Positions 36,146 through 46,265 of a DNA stretch of 64,000 bases are shown here, piece after piece (position 1 is the first letter of the stretch; each line of letters opens with the position of its first letter). Under the pieces are notes generated by a model. The model did no database searches, was not told where the DNA came from, and worked only from the letters and a program-made list of their open reading frames with translations. The stretch is from JAFGPS01 sp964628465. GTDB lineage: Bacteria > Planctomycetota > Phycisphaerae > Sedimentisphaerales > Anaerobacaceae. The position numbers and the translations under genes are program-made. The DNA is taken from positions 1 to 64,000 of the forward strand of contig CAZVOA010000006.1 in the NCBI GenBank assembly GCA_964628465.1, read 5' to 3'.

Positions 36146-36652
36146 TTATTGATTTTGTGTTTCCTGCATTGCTGAAGGGTATAATTCAGTAATGGTTTGA
36201 GTTAGACGGATATTTGTTTCCATTAGAGCTATCTCTATTTCGTAAAGCTCTTTCCCTTTTCCTTTGCCGGTGCCTGATTCGAGTTGTTCTAAATATTTTC
36301 CTCTTGTATTTATGTAAAATTGCACGAGAGCCTGTAGTTCCTGAACAACCAGGTCGTTTCTGTCCTGAAACTGGGCAAGTTTGATTTTTGCTTCCGAGAG
36401 TTTCGCTTTTGCATCAACTAAGTCTTTGAGTGTAGCCTGAGCATTTTCCAGTTTAATTTGAGTATCGTTAAAGATTTTCTGGCGAAGCTCCACTATATCC
36501 TGCTGTATTTTGATTAATTCTGAATTAATAACTGGATTTTCCAGAGCTTGTTCTGCTTCCGTGGGCTCAGGTTTGAGAGTCGAACTTACGCAGCCTTCGA
36601 GGAAACATCCGCACGAAAACAAAATTAACGAAATAGTAAAATATTTTTTCAT
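36146..36652 (-). CDS. Small coiled-coil lipoprotein
   Basis: A 168-residue lipoprotein (signal, lipobox LEGC with Cys21) that I do not recognise. The middle (about 45-115) is a predicted coiled coil rich in Lys, Leu, Ala and Gln. A Gly/Lys segment (GTGKGKGKE) and a second helix follow. Probably periplasmic on the outer membrane. It is on the same strand as the 36738-38432 gene, 85 bp behind it. Confidence 0.8.
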   Translation of the reverse strand: MKKYFTISLILFSCGCFLEGCVSSTLKPEPTEAEQALENPVINSELIKIQQDIVELRQKIFNDTQIKLENAQATLKDLVDAKAKLSEAKIKLAQFQDRNDLVVQELQALVQFYINTRGKYLEQLESGTGKGKGKELYEIEIALMETNIRLTQTITELYPSAMQETQNQ

Positions 36653-36737
36653 CTTATGTATAATTATAATTTATTCTGAAATTGTAATCCAGAATAATCG
36701 TTTCAGGCTGCGACTTTATTATTGTCTCCCTGTTTTT

Positions 36738-38432
36738 TTAGGAAATCCAAGTCATTCCAAATTCAACTACAACCCATTTTCCGTGTATTCTTTTCAATTT
36801 TACTTCATGACCGCTTGCCGCAAGGGAACCTTCCCAATCGCTGATACTCGCAGTTGCATCTGTATCGGATTGGTATTTTATATCGATTGAAGTTACATTT
36901 ACAAAGCCGTCCCTGCTTTTTGGTGCTTGAAGAACCGCTCCTGCAAAGCCATAGTACTCCTGTTTTGCAAATTCATCTCTATCTACGATTACTATTGTGT
37001 TTTGACTGCTTGTAGTGGCAAAAAGTGCTGAAAAGACGGCCTGGCGAATTTCCGTCATATCGTTAGTTTCTTTGTGTTTGGGAGTAAGCGGATTTGAATC
37101 CTTGCCATCCGGTACGCCGTCTCCGTCCGAATCATGATTTTTCGGGTCAGTTAAAAATCGAGCTTCCGCAAAGTCAGTCAATCCATCTTTGTCCGTATCT
37201 TTTAGCTGGTCACTTATTCGTGTTTCATGGGTTACATTATTGTATGTAATCTTGAGTGTATCACCTTCGACCTGTAATTTACCAATTGCTTTCTCTCTTT
37301 CTGTACCCGACATTGAAAGGCCGGAGAAATCAGGTAAGTTCAGAAAAATCGGCTCAGACCATACATTTTTTTCAAATAATGATGTCAACCATAAATCAAG
37401 ACCTCCATAACGACCCAATATTATTAATGCCCATGTTTTATTATCCTGATCTTTTGTCTGAATCAATGGTTTTGCTTCTAATGATGCGAAATGATCTATC
37501 GCGAATTCCTGAAGCCCCATATAAAAAGGTTGAGGCGCGGTATATCGTTTTTGGCTCCAGTCCTCGAATTTTTTTATGGCTTCGATTGCCGGTTCAGTTC
37601 CGATTTTTCCAAGCGATGTAAGTGCATGTTGTTTCAGCTTTCTGTCCATTTTGTTATTGGTTAAAAATTCCAACAAAACACTAATGGCTTCTTCCGAACC
37701 TGCTGATTCGAGTTTTTGTACGGCTTGAAGAGATGGATCATTATTCCTGATTGCTCCGTATCGAGTTCTGGGATCATCTTTGAGTAAAGTTTTTCTTAGC
37801 GATTCTATATCGACACCGGCCGCGTTTCGAGGGACAGCGTTCGGATTAGCTTGAGTAAAATCGTTGATGAAGGTATTTATCTGCTTTGCGACTTCTTCTT
37901 TTACGGTATCTTCGAGTTTTGATGCATTAAGTACGAGCATATTCCTCGTAGTTAGTGCCATAGGCTGCATTGGCCATGTTCGAGAAAATGAGCGTATGGA
38001 ATTTTCGCGACCAAGTCTCACTGATTGAAGACCTTCAGTGTATATGAATGCATTGTAGATTGGCGGATCAGCCGCGGCTACCTTGATAAAAATTGTTATA
38101 TTCAAACTCAAAGGAGCGTTTTCCGAATCCATCTTGGAATCTTGCGCAATTTTAATACCTGCTTTCTTGAGATCCTGAACAACCTGCTCGTAAATGTCAT
38201 TGCGTACAAGTGTTCCTATTTTTGAACTTGATCTCAGTTCTTGTGTCGCAGCTGCTTCGAGAACTTCTATCTGCACCTGCGGATAAACTTCCTGAACCCC
38301 TTTTAGAGTAGAAACGCCAAACAGCATATTCTGCAGCATATCTACGTTCATATTAGGCGGTTGACTTTGAGATACGGTGGAAATAAAACAAATACACACT
38401 ATTACGCTAATTAAATATTTTCTCATTTTCAA
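36738..38432 (-). CDS. Secreted HEAT-repeat protein with calcium-binding TSP3-like repeat
   Basis: A 564-residue exported protein (signal 1-24). The central part has HEAT-like repeats (about 215-300; KQHALTSLGKIGTEPAIEAI). About 415-450 has Asp-rich loops, DTDKDGLTDFAEARFLTDP then DSDGDGVPDGKDSNPL, which are thrombospondin type 3 calcium repeats. The N- and C-terminal parts are unrecognised. Planctomycete-like exported architecture; function unknown. Confidence 0.8.
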   Translation of the reverse strand: MKMRKYLISVIVCICFISTVSQSQPPNMNVDMLQNMLFGVSTLKGVQEVYPQVQIEVLEAAATQELRSSSKIGTLVRNDIYEQVVQDLKKAGIKIAQDSKMDSENAPLSLNITIFIKVAAADPPIYNAFIYTEGLQSVRLGRENSIRSFSRTWPMQPMALTTRNMLVLNASKLEDTVKEEVAKQINTFINDFTQANPNAVPRNAAGVDIESLRKTLLKDDPRTRYGAIRNNDPSLQAVQKLESAGSEEAISVLLEFLTNNKMDRKLKQHALTSLGKIGTEPAIEAIKKFEDWSQKRYTAPQPFYMGLQEFAIDHFASLEAKPLIQTKDQDNKTWALIILGRYGGLDLWLTSLFEKNVWSEPIFLNLPDFSGLSMSGTEREKAIGKLQVEGDTLKITYNNVTHETRISDQLKDTDKDGLTDFAEARFLTDPKNHDSDGDGVPDGKDSNPLTPKHKETNDMTEIRQAVFSALFATTSSQNTIVIVDRDEFAKQEYYGFAGAVLQAPKSRDGFVNVTSIDIKYQSDTDATASISDWEGSLAASGHEVKLKRIHGKWVVVEFGMTWIS

Positions 38433-38493
38433 TCTCCCAATATTTATTTGTGTTTAAAAGTTCTAATTTTTCATATAGTATTCAATTTCTGAT

Positions 38494-39657
38494 TTATTTT
38501 AAATCTATAATTTCAATTTTGTTTGTTTTGTGTACTATGGCAAATTTACCTTGATCTAAATCTTGTATTTTAATAACTCCTAATATATTTGCATCATTTC
38601 CAAAGTCTTCTAATACCTTCGATTGAATCGTTTTTCCTGTTTTGTCCAGAACACAATAACCTGCTACACTTACTTTGGAAAACCCTACCACCAGGATTTT
38701 ACCTTCATCTGAAACAGCAACCTGGATGATTTGCTCAAAACAAAAGCCACCAGAAAAAGCATCATCAATTATTCTTGAAAACTCCACGGAACCTGTTCTT
38801 ATATCAATAAAAACGATTCTTCTATCACTCATTCCTATAACGGCATAATATCCATTAAGGGAAATTGCATTGACTGATTGGAATGAACCAAAATTATCTG
38901 ATATATCAATTTTTTTTATCAAGCCATTTTCCGCATTCCAGATTGATATTTGATTCGGAGAGTTATTTTTCCTGAATGCTTCCTCCAAAATAAAAGACAT
39001 ACCATTACCTGCCGGCCAAACTTCTCTAATCCAGATTCCATCATTTTGATACTCAAACGTTTCGGCATTTTGACCATTTTTATCAAGCATGGAAACGAAG
39101 GCGATTCGTTTACCATCTTTCACTTTTGTCCCCCAGATTACAGGTGTACCATTCAAAGCAATTTTAAAGTGGTTTGCTTCACAGTTTTCTAAACGGTCTA
39201 TTAAAATTTTTCCTTGAAAATCTGATATTCGAATTGGTGTAGGGCTGGATCCTTCAAATATTTGACCAAGCACAAGAAAATCACCCCAATCAGATATCGC
39301 TAAAACTTTCCAACGCGGTTCAAGATCAAACTCTCCAATTTTTTTACCATTTTCGTTATAAATACGAGCAGGTCCTGTTTTGTTTATAGCTCGCACGCAT
39401 GTTGCAAAGTATTTGCCCTGTTTTGATGAGATTACTCTTTGGTTTAAGCAATTGACATCTGCAATAGAACGAGCATTTTGTCCAATACCATCGTAAAAAA
39501 CAAGCCTTCCACCGGCACTTACCACCTTTTTATTATTTGAGTTAACAAATGTTTGATAGGCTGAACTTTGGCCGAATGCCGACAGGCTCGCGAGCCCTGC
39601 TGTAAAAGCAACTATTAAACAAATTTTCAATATATAATTACTCTTTCTTTTCCTCAT
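38494..39657 (-). CDS. Secreted beta-propeller-like protein (copy 1)
   Basis: A 387-residue exported protein (signal about 1-29) with a repeating beta-rich pattern ending each blade in hydrophobic-Asp turns (for example WKVLAISDWGDFLVLGQ). It is a close paralogue of the gene immediately upstream (39722-40846); both share FYDGI-x-QNA, DVNCxxQRVISSKQGKYFATC and TGPARIYN. The pair looks like a tandem duplication. No enzymatic motif; function unknown. Confidence 0.8.
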   Translation of the reverse strand: MRKRKSNYILKICLIVAFTAGLASLSAFGQSSAYQTFVNSNNKKVVSAGGRLVFYDGIGQNARSIADVNCLNQRVISSKQGKYFATCVRAINKTGPARIYNENGKKIGEFDLEPRWKVLAISDWGDFLVLGQIFEGSSPTPIRISDFQGKILIDRLENCEANHFKIALNGTPVIWGTKVKDGKRIAFVSMLDKNGQNAETFEYQNDGIWIREVWPAGNGMSFILEEAFRKNNSPNQISIWNAENGLIKKIDISDNFGSFQSVNAISLNGYYAVIGMSDRRIVFIDIRTGSVEFSRIIDDAFSGGFCFEQIIQVAVSDEGKILVVGFSKVSVAGYCVLDKTGKTIQSKVLEDFGNDANILGVIKIQDLDQGKFAIVHKTNKIEIIDLK

Positions 39658-39721
39658 TTGAAGTCTTCTTAATTTTTTGTGTTTTTAATTACAACTTATC
39701 TTATAGCAAAGAACTCCAGAC

Positions 39722-40846
39722 TCATTTTAAATCTATGATTTCAATTTTGTTTGTTTGGTGAACTATGGCGAATTTATCTTGTGTCAACTCTTGTATTCTA
39801 AAACGCCTATAGGTAGTTCCGTCATGTTCAAAGTCATCTAATACCTTCGACTTGATCAATTTTCCTGTTTTGTCCATAATACAATAACCAACTACACCTT
39901 CGGAATGACCCATTACTAAAATATTTCCTTCATCAGATACCGCAGCATCCAGAATGTGCTTAAAACTACCAGCGAAAGACTCATCTACTGTTTTATAAAG
40001 TATTTCAGAGCAATTAATGGTATCGATCAGTGAGATTTCTTCTCTGAAAACTTGTAAAACAGCGTATTTGCCATTGCGCGAAATTGCCGGGCCATGTATA
40101 TTATCTGAGCCGTTTAATATCTCAATTGTTTTCACGGAATCATCGAGTCTATTCCAAATTGTAATCCGATTATCTTTCACTTGATGAATAATAAGAATTA
40201 TTTCTGCCTGTTTCGAAGAGTGAGTTTCCCTGATATAGTCTAAAGATTGATACTCATCAATAATATTTCCTTTATTGTCATAAATTGATATGAAGGAGAG
40301 AGAAGTGAATTTTGCGCCCCATACAACAGGCATGCCATCCAAAGTAAAGGATATATGAGTTCCAAATCTCATATCATTATAATCTGCTATAATATTTCCC
40401 GTCTTATCAGATAACCGATTTGTATGAAGATCAGGCCCAAAGGGTTCTATATGCAGACTTACTAATTCTCCATTATCAGATATGTCCCACACTTTCCAGT
40501 AATGTTTAAGATCAAACTCTCCAATTTTTTCACCTTTATTGTTATAAATACGTGCGGGGCCAGTCCTGTTGATAAATGTTAGACATGTTGCAAAGTATTT
40601 TCCCTGTTTTGATGAGATTACTCTTTGCTCGAAGCAATTGACATCTGCGATTGGTTTGGCGTTATTATCTATTCCATCGTAAAAAACGAGCCTGCCGCCT
40701 TGATAATGCACAGCTTTTCTGTTACCTTCGATAATAAATGTATCTATCGCTTGTGATTGCTGGCCAATAGCCGAATTGCCGGGAAACCATGTTACAAAAG
40801 CCGCAATTAAAAAACATATTTCAATAAAACAATTTTCTTTTTTCAT
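39722..40846 (-). CDS. Secreted beta-propeller-like protein (copy 2)
   Basis: A 374-residue exported protein (signal about 1-28). The start at 40846 has AAGGAG upstream; a longer reading from 40894 does not. It is the upstream paralogue of 38494-39657, 64 bp away on the same strand. The N-terminal 120 residues are nearly alike; the later blades diverge. Likely surface or periplasmic. Confidence 0.8.
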   Translation of the reverse strand: MKKENCFIEICFLIAAFVTWFPGNSAIGQQSQAIDTFIIEGNRKAVHYQGGRLVFYDGIDNNAKPIADVNCFEQRVISSKQGKYFATCLTFINRTGPARIYNNKGEKIGEFDLKHYWKVWDISDNGELVSLHIEPFGPDLHTNRLSDKTGNIIADYNDMRFGTHISFTLDGMPVVWGAKFTSLSFISIYDNKGNIIDEYQSLDYIRETHSSKQAEIILIIHQVKDNRITIWNRLDDSVKTIEILNGSDNIHGPAISRNGKYAVLQVFREEISLIDTINCSEILYKTVDESFAGSFKHILDAAVSDEGNILVMGHSEGVVGYCIMDKTGKLIKSKVLDDFEHDGTTYRRFRIQELTQDKFAIVHQTNKIEIIDLK

Positions 40847-41173
40847 TTCAAGTCTCCTTAATGCCCTGCTTTTTAATAAAAAATCGGCGCACATTTACTC
40901 CTTCTGCATAGTAAAGACGTTGAAATGGTGAAAAAGTTGCACTTTTTTTGATAAATTTTCAGAATTTCTTTAAAACCTCTAAAATTAATGATTTTTATTT
41001 TCTTTCAGTAGTCTCATATCATCAGATAGTTACAAAAACGAGCAATAAAACAGATTTAGTTTTATAAAAAAAGAGTTGTTAAACTATGGCTTTTAGTGTA
41101 GATTACGTTGTTTATTATAGTATATGGAAAATTGATTTTTTAACCTTTTTGGCAAATAATTTCAGAGGTTTTT
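40847..41173. other. AT-rich gap between beta-propeller pair and dnaN
   Basis: 327 bases without a gene. It holds divergent promoters for the minus propeller gene and dnaN. I looked for DnaA boxes (TTATNCACA-like) because dnaN and gyrB follow, and saw none, so an origin here is not supported. Confidence 0.6.
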
Positions 41174-42280
41174 ATGAAGGTAAACTTTAATAGAAGCGCC
41201 CTTGCAGAGGCATTGGGTCTCGTTTCGTCGATAGTACCAAGCCGCACGCCAAAGCCGATATTGCGCTGTGTTCAAATCACCGCAAATGAGAATGAAGTAC
41301 GAATTTGCGCAACTGATCTTGAAGTTGGCATAAATTACCTGATTTCCGAAGTGCAAATCGAGGAACCGGGCGAAGCGGTAATACCTGCCGACAGACTTTT
41401 AGCTGTTGTACGCGAAAGTGTGGATGACGTGCTTTCACTGGAATCTTCTGAGGGAACCTGCCAGATAAAAGGAGCGGACAGCCATTTTAAAATATATGGT
41501 CATGAGCCGGGCCAATATCCGAAAGTGCCGGTTTTCGACGGCGAAGCCGAAATTAAAGTTTCATTGGAAAATCTTCAGGCCGGAATTGAACAAAGTCTTT
41601 TTGCTACGGCCAAAGAAAGCAGCAGATATGCTATAAACGGCGTATTGTGGGAAATTAAAGACAAAAAAATGTTCCTCGTCGCGACTGACGGCCGTCGTCT
41701 GGCAAGAAGTAAAGTAACTTTATCTTCGGCGCCGAAAAAGGAAGATGGAGTAATCAGTATCATAGTTCCGGCTAAAGCAATGGGTTTGTTAGACAAAATC
41801 GGAAGCAGCGAAAAAGATGTTGTTTCCGCAAAACCGGTTGATAACCAGATTTTGATAAGCTGTGCTAATGTTGTTATAAGCTCGAATCTTGTTGAAGGTA
41901 ATTTCCCGAAATATGAGGATATTATCCCAACCGATTATGATAAGAAATTAACTCTTTCGACAGAAAATGTTCTTAGCGCGGTTCGAAGAGCTTCGCTGCT
42001 TACAAGTGAAGAATCGCGAAGTATCAAGCTTTCGATACAACAGGATAAGCTTATCTTCTCAGGAAGAGCGCCTGAAACTGGTGACGCACAGGTTGAAATG
42101 GCGATAGAATATAAAGGTGAGCCAATCGAAATAGGATTCAATCCGCAGTTTTTAATTGATGTTTTGCGTGTAATTAAATCACCGGATTTCGATTTGGAAC
42201 TTGGCCAGGCTGACAGGCCGGGTTTGATTAAGAGCGGTACCGATTTGCTGTACGTTCTTATGCCGATAAATTTAGGATAA
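41174..42280 (+). CDS. dnaN: DNA polymerase III beta subunit (sliding clamp)
   Basis: A 368-residue DnaN of standard length with three repeated clamp domains (LRCVQITANENEVRICATDLE early; ILISCANVVISSNLVEGNFP centrally; FNPQFLIDVLRVI late). It ties polymerase to DNA. It begins at ATG 41174 with AGAGG upstream and is followed after 71 bp by DUF721 and then gyrB. Confidence 0.97.
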   Translation: MKVNFNRSALAEALGLVSSIVPSRTPKPILRCVQITANENEVRICATDLEVGINYLISEVQIEEPGEAVIPADRLLAVVRESVDDVLSLESSEGTCQIKGADSHFKIYGHEPGQYPKVPVFDGEAEIKVSLENLQAGIEQSLFATAKESSRYAINGVLWEIKDKKMFLVATDGRRLARSKVTLSSAPKKEDGVISIIVPAKAMGLLDKIGSSEKDVVSAKPVDNQILISCANVVISSNLVEGNFPKYEDIIPTDYDKKLTLSTENVLSAVRRASLLTSEESRSIKLSIQQDKLIFSGRAPETGDAQVEMAIEYKGEPIEIGFNPQFLIDVLRVIKSPDFDLELGQADRPGLIKSGTDLLYVLMPINLG

Positions 42281-42351
42281 TTAAACTTTGTTTTAATAAA
42301 TACTTCAGCATGATAAAACAAGTTTGAGAATAGAAGATATTCCCGAATTTT

Positions 42352-42690
42352 ATGGAAGAAATCGAGAGAATAGAGCAGGCCGTAAAGGGCAGGCAAAGAA
42401 AAAGAAATGACAGATTCGTTGGAATCGGTCAAATTGTTGAGCAATTTATATCAAAGCAGGTAGCTCCACAGCAAAAAAAATATGGAGATATTGTTGAAGT
42501 TTGGGAGCGGGTTCTTCCGGATGAGCTGAGCAGACATTGTGAAATAGTGGATATTTCAGGTGGAAGCTTGTCTGTAAAGGTTGATTCACCTTCGCACAAA
42601 TATGAATTGCATTTATGCAGTTCAGTGATTCTGAAAGAGCTTCAGAAAGAATGCCCCATGGCAAAGTTGACGAAAATAAAACTTCTTTGA
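42352..42690 (+). CDS. DUF721 protein, DciA-like
   Basis: A 112-residue protein with the DUF721 core EVWERVLPDELSRHCEIVDI and SLSVKVDSPSHKYELHL. DUF721 includes DciA, the ancestral bacterial helicase-loading factor. Its place between dnaN and gyrB, where many bacteria have recF then DUF721, fits a replication role. No recF is present in the window. Ribosome site is weak. Confidence 0.85.
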   Translation: MEEIERIEQAVKGRQRKRNDRFVGIGQIVEQFISKQVAPQQKKYGDIVEVWERVLPDELSRHCEIVDISGGSLSVKVDSPSHKYELHLCSSVILKELQKECPMAKLTKIKLL

Positions 42691-42736
42691 AATAATAATA
42701 AGGATTTTTAGAAAAATTCAATTAAAGAGAAAAAAT

Positions 42737-45226
42737 ATGCAAAGCCATACATATGATGCAAGTAATATAAAGATTCTTGGTGGTCTGGAAGCTGTTCGTA
42801 AGCGTCCCGACATGTATATCGGTGATACCGGAACAAGCGGACTCCACCACCTGGTTTACGAAGTAGTAGATAATTCAATTGATGAAGCGCTCGCGGGCGA
42901 GTGTAATCAAATTGATATTCATATTTATCCTGATGGAAGCTGTTCCGTAGAAGATAACGGTCGAGGAATTCCAGTCGAAGTACATAAAGAAGCAAAAGTC
43001 AGCGCATTGGAAGTTGTAATGACAACGCTCCACGCTGGCGGAAAGTTCGATAACGACAGTTATAAAGTTGCCGGTGGTTTACATGGCGTTGGTATTAGTG
43101 TTGTAAATGCTTTGAGCGATTGGGTCGAAGCGGATGTTTATCGTGACGGCAAACATTATCAATTCGTATGTGAAAGAGGAATAGCTAAAGGTCATGTTAA
43201 AGAACTTGGCACTACCACGAAACGAGGAACAAAAGTTACATTCAAACCGGATGAGACAATATTTGGCGACAATGAATTCGCGTACGATACACTTCTAAAG
43301 AGAATACGCGAACTGGCGTATTTGAACGGAGGTTTAAAAATTTCGTTCAAAGACGACAGGAACAAAAAGAAAGAAATGTTCCAGTTTGACGAAGGTATAA
43401 GGGCATTCATAAAACATCTCAATGAGGGTAAAGAAACGCTTCACAGTGATGTTATCTATCTCGCGAAAGAAGATACGGCTGCGAAAATGAGTTGTGAAGT
43501 CGCGTTGCAATATAACGATAGCTATACTGAAAATGTACTGGTTTTCGCGAATAATATTCGCAATATTGATGGTGGTACGCATCTTTCCGGTTTCAGGTCC
43601 GCTCTAACTCGAACGATGAATTATTATGCCAAAAATAATAATCTGCTCAAAAACGCCCAGGCAACGACTGGTGAGGATTTACGAGAAGGATTAACAGCCA
43701 TAGTCGCGGTAAAACTCGCCAATCCCCATTTCGAGGCACAGACAAAAGTTCGACTGACGAATCCTGAAGTAGGAAGTTTCGTAGAAACTGTTGTCAATGA
43801 GCAATTGGGCCACTACCTCGAAGAGCATCCTGCAGAATCGAAAAAGATTTTGAACAAAGCCATTCAGGCGGCGGCGGCCAGAGAAGCAGCTCGTAAGGCA
43901 AGAGAGCTTACCAGAAGAAAAGGAGCTTTAAGCACCGCGAATTTACCAGGTAAATTATGGGATTGCGCCAGTAAAGAAAAAGCAACTACCGAAGTATTCA
44001 TCGTAGAAGGTGACTCTGCAGGCGGTTCAGCAAAAGCCGGACGAGACAGGAATATACAGGCTATTTTGCCTTTGAAGGGAAAGATTCTGAACGTCGAAAA
44101 AGCAAGACTGGAAAAAATGCTTGCTCACGATGAAATCAGAACGATTATAAGCGCATTGGGAACTGGAATCGGAACTGACGAGTTCGATATGGAAAAATGC
44201 AGATACGGCAAAATAATTCTGATGACTGATGCCGATATCGATGGCGCTCATATCCGTACGCTTTTACTTACGTTTTTCTTCAGACAGATGCAGCAATTAT
44301 TTGACAACAGGGCGATTTACATAGCTCAGCCGCCTTTATATGAGATAAAAATCAAAGGTCAGAAAAAATCGGAATACATTCTCAGCGAAAATCAGATGCG
44401 CAAGAGAATGGCTGCACGAGGTTTGGATGGTACTCAGCTTCATATAAGAAACTTTAATGGAACAGATGAAAAAGAAGGAAAATCAAAAAGTAAAGACAAA
44501 GCGTCAAAAAATGCCCCTGTAAGTATTACCGACAAGAAGATGGCGGAACTTGTGAAAATATTATCAGAAGCTGAAAGATTAATCAGTGTTCTAAGCAGGC
44601 GAGGAATTCATTTTGAAAGTTTTATCGAGAAATATTATTCGCCGTCCAAAGGAGAATTGCCTCAATTTAGAGTCTGTGTGGAAAACGACGAGGAAGTCTT
44701 TTATAACAAAGAACCATATGAAAAACGTATGGATGAGTTGAAAGAAAAAGCACAGGCCGCTGTCGAAGGACAGGAAGAAGAGCGTTTCTTTGGCGAAGAA
44801 CTTCATGAAGTTGTCAGGATTAACCAGATAAGTGAGCAGTTGAATAAAGATTACGGCCTTGATTTGAATGATTACCTGCTTAAAGCGGCTAAAACTGTGT
44901 CCGGTGAAGCAATCGAAACAAAATTCCAGCTTACCAATGGTGAAGATTCGTATGAAATCGCATCGCTTGGTGATATTTGCCCGGGAATCAGGCAAATTGG
45001 CGGCAAGGGAGTCGAAATTAAACGATTCAAAGGTCTTGGCGAAATGAATGCTGACCAGCTTTGGGAAACAACAATGAATCCTGAGACTCGTACATTGCTG
45101 AATGTAAAAGTCGAAGACGCGGGCGAAGCCGACCGCCTTTTCAGTATCCTTATGGGCGATAACGTCGAAGAACGACGCAACTTTATCCAGGACCACGCTC
45201 TCGAAGTTCAAAATCTTGATATTTAA
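42737..45226 (+). CDS. gyrB: DNA gyrase subunit B
   Basis: An 829-residue gyrase B. The ATPase domain has VVDNSIDEALAG, and the TOPRIM domain has VEGDSAGGSAKAGRDR and DADIDGAHIRTLLLTFFF. About 150 extra residues (about 570-730) in the C-terminal third, starting with a Lys/Ser-rich linker, correspond to the insertion seen in many Gram-negative GyrB proteins. With GyrA it introduces negative supercoils. gyrA is not nearby. Confidence 0.97.
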   Translation: MQSHTYDASNIKILGGLEAVRKRPDMYIGDTGTSGLHHLVYEVVDNSIDEALAGECNQIDIHIYPDGSCSVEDNGRGIPVEVHKEAKVSALEVVMTTLHAGGKFDNDSYKVAGGLHGVGISVVNALSDWVEADVYRDGKHYQFVCERGIAKGHVKELGTTTKRGTKVTFKPDETIFGDNEFAYDTLLKRIRELAYLNGGLKISFKDDRNKKKEMFQFDEGIRAFIKHLNEGKETLHSDVIYLAKEDTAAKMSCEVALQYNDSYTENVLVFANNIRNIDGGTHLSGFRSALTRTMNYYAKNNNLLKNAQATTGEDLREGLTAIVAVKLANPHFEAQTKVRLTNPEVGSFVETVVNEQLGHYLEEHPAESKKILNKAIQAAAAREAARKARELTRRKGALSTANLPGKLWDCASKEKATTEVFIVEGDSAGGSAKAGRDRNIQAILPLKGKILNVEKARLEKMLAHDEIRTIISALGTGIGTDEFDMEKCRYGKIILMTDADIDGAHIRTLLLTFFFRQMQQLFDNRAIYIAQPPLYEIKIKGQKKSEYILSENQMRKRMAARGLDGTQLHIRNFNGTDEKEGKSKSKDKASKNAPVSITDKKMAELVKILSEAERLISVLSRRGIHFESFIEKYYSPSKGELPQFRVCVENDEEVFYNKEPYEKRMDELKEKAQAAVEGQEEERFFGEELHEVVRINQISEQLNKDYGLDLNDYLLKAAKTVSGEAIETKFQLTNGEDSYEIASLGDICPGIRQIGGKGVEIKRFKGLGEMNADQLWETTMNPETRTLLNVKVEDAGEADRLFSILMGDNVEERRNFIQDHALEVQNLDI

Positions 45227-45228
45227 AA

Positions 45229-45259
45229 CAGACAAGTCGCGACACGACAGACTTGTCTG
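45229..45259 (+). terminator. Stem-loop after gyrB, weak terminator
   Basis: CAGACAAGT (45229-45237) pairs with ACTTGTCTG (45251-45259) with a 13-nt loop, just after the gyrB stop. There is little T-run, so it may be a weak or Rho-assisted terminator. Confidence 0.45.
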
Positions 45260-45584
45260 ATTTGCAGATTGACGGATGACAAAATATTATCTGATTGATG
45301 CAGCATTTGCTCGTGTTTTAATCCGTCTAATTTCGGCATCCTAAATTGTCTTTTTTGAAATTGCGCAATGCGCAAAGTATTTTTGCGATGAAAAACATTT
45401 GTTAAATTTTCTCTTATTATTTTTAAAATTTTATTAAAGAAAAATGTTTTTTTAATTTTTTTGGTTAAAATTTTCTTGCAAAGATTCTAATAGCATGAGA
45501 GAATTGGAAGCAAGAAATGATTGAGTGACCATAATTGAAATAATGATGAAACGTCCTTGTAAAATTTACCTCGGGGAGGTCCGA
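45260..45584. other. Gene-free AT-rich region after gyrB with a palindrome
   Basis: No ORF of note. It contains TTGCGCA-A-TGCGCAA (45361-45375), a 15-bp perfect palindrome of unknown role, then a very AT-rich stretch (about 45410-45480), and the leader of the TPR gene. No DnaA box was seen. Confidence 0.5.
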
Positions 45585-46265
45585 ATGGCGGGCAAAATTG
45601 ATAGCAGAAAGATTGCAAAAAAATATTCGGGCTTGTGGACTACATATATTTTAGTATTTTCTTTGTTGGTTTTTCTGTCTGGTTGTGTAAACCAGCAGGG
45701 TTATACTTTTGCTGATAATATTTCTCCTGAACAGAAAAAAGTTGAATTGAAGGAGAGACTCAAACGCAGGTACAACGACCCGCAGGCACATTTTCTTCTG
45801 GCTCAACTATATCACGCGGATAGATCATGGGATGACGCGGAATATTATTATAATAATTCTCTTCGTTTCGATCCTGTTTATATGCCAACACAGGCAGGAA
45901 TGGTAAAACTTTTTCTTGATCGCGGCGATACACTTAAAGCACAACACAATTTTGAGAGTTATTTAAATCTGGCCGGAGAGAAACCAAGCAATATTGTAAA
46001 ACTTGCAAGGGAATTTCAGGATCAGGGGATTGATTCGTATGCTATGGCATGTTTTGACAAAGCTCTTGCGATAGCTCCGAAATCAGCGGAAGTTCACAAA
46101 TATCTTGGTTATTTCTACCTTAGAAAAAATGAAAAAGAAAAAGCAATCGATCATTTTGAAGAAAGCTTTAATATTGACAGCACTCAGAAAGATGTTTCTC
46201 GTGAATTGGGAATACTTGGTGTCCCTGTTGTATATGACGGCAAGACGCCTGTTAAAGAGGATTAA
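45585..46265 (+). CDS. TPR-repeat lipoprotein
   Basis: A 226-residue lipoprotein (long charged N-terminus, hydrophobic helix, lipobox LSGC near residue 33). Four or five TPRs span about 50-205 (DPQAHFLLAQLYHADRSWDDA, then SAEVHKYLGYFYLRKNEKEKA). The ATG at 45585 has GGGGAGG upstream; an earlier start at 45525 is less likely. TPRs scaffold protein complexes. It precedes a terminator at 46375, so it is a separate unit from the TRAP operon. Confidence 0.85.
   Translation: MAGKIDSRKIAKKYSGLWTTYILVFSLLVFLSGCVNQQGYTFADNISPEQKKVELKERLKRRYNDPQAHFLLAQLYHADRSWDDAEYYYNNSLRFDPVYMPTQAGMVKLFLDRGDTLKAQHNFESYLNLAGEKPSNIVKLAREFQDQGIDSYAMACFDKALAIAPKSAEVHKYLGYFYLRKNEKEKAIDHFEESFNIDSTQKDVSRELGILGVPVVYDGKTPVKED

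Noticed and set aside
40847..41173. Possible oriC upstream of dnaN
   Set aside because: AT-rich, but no DnaA-box-like sequences were seen and dnaA is not adjacent.
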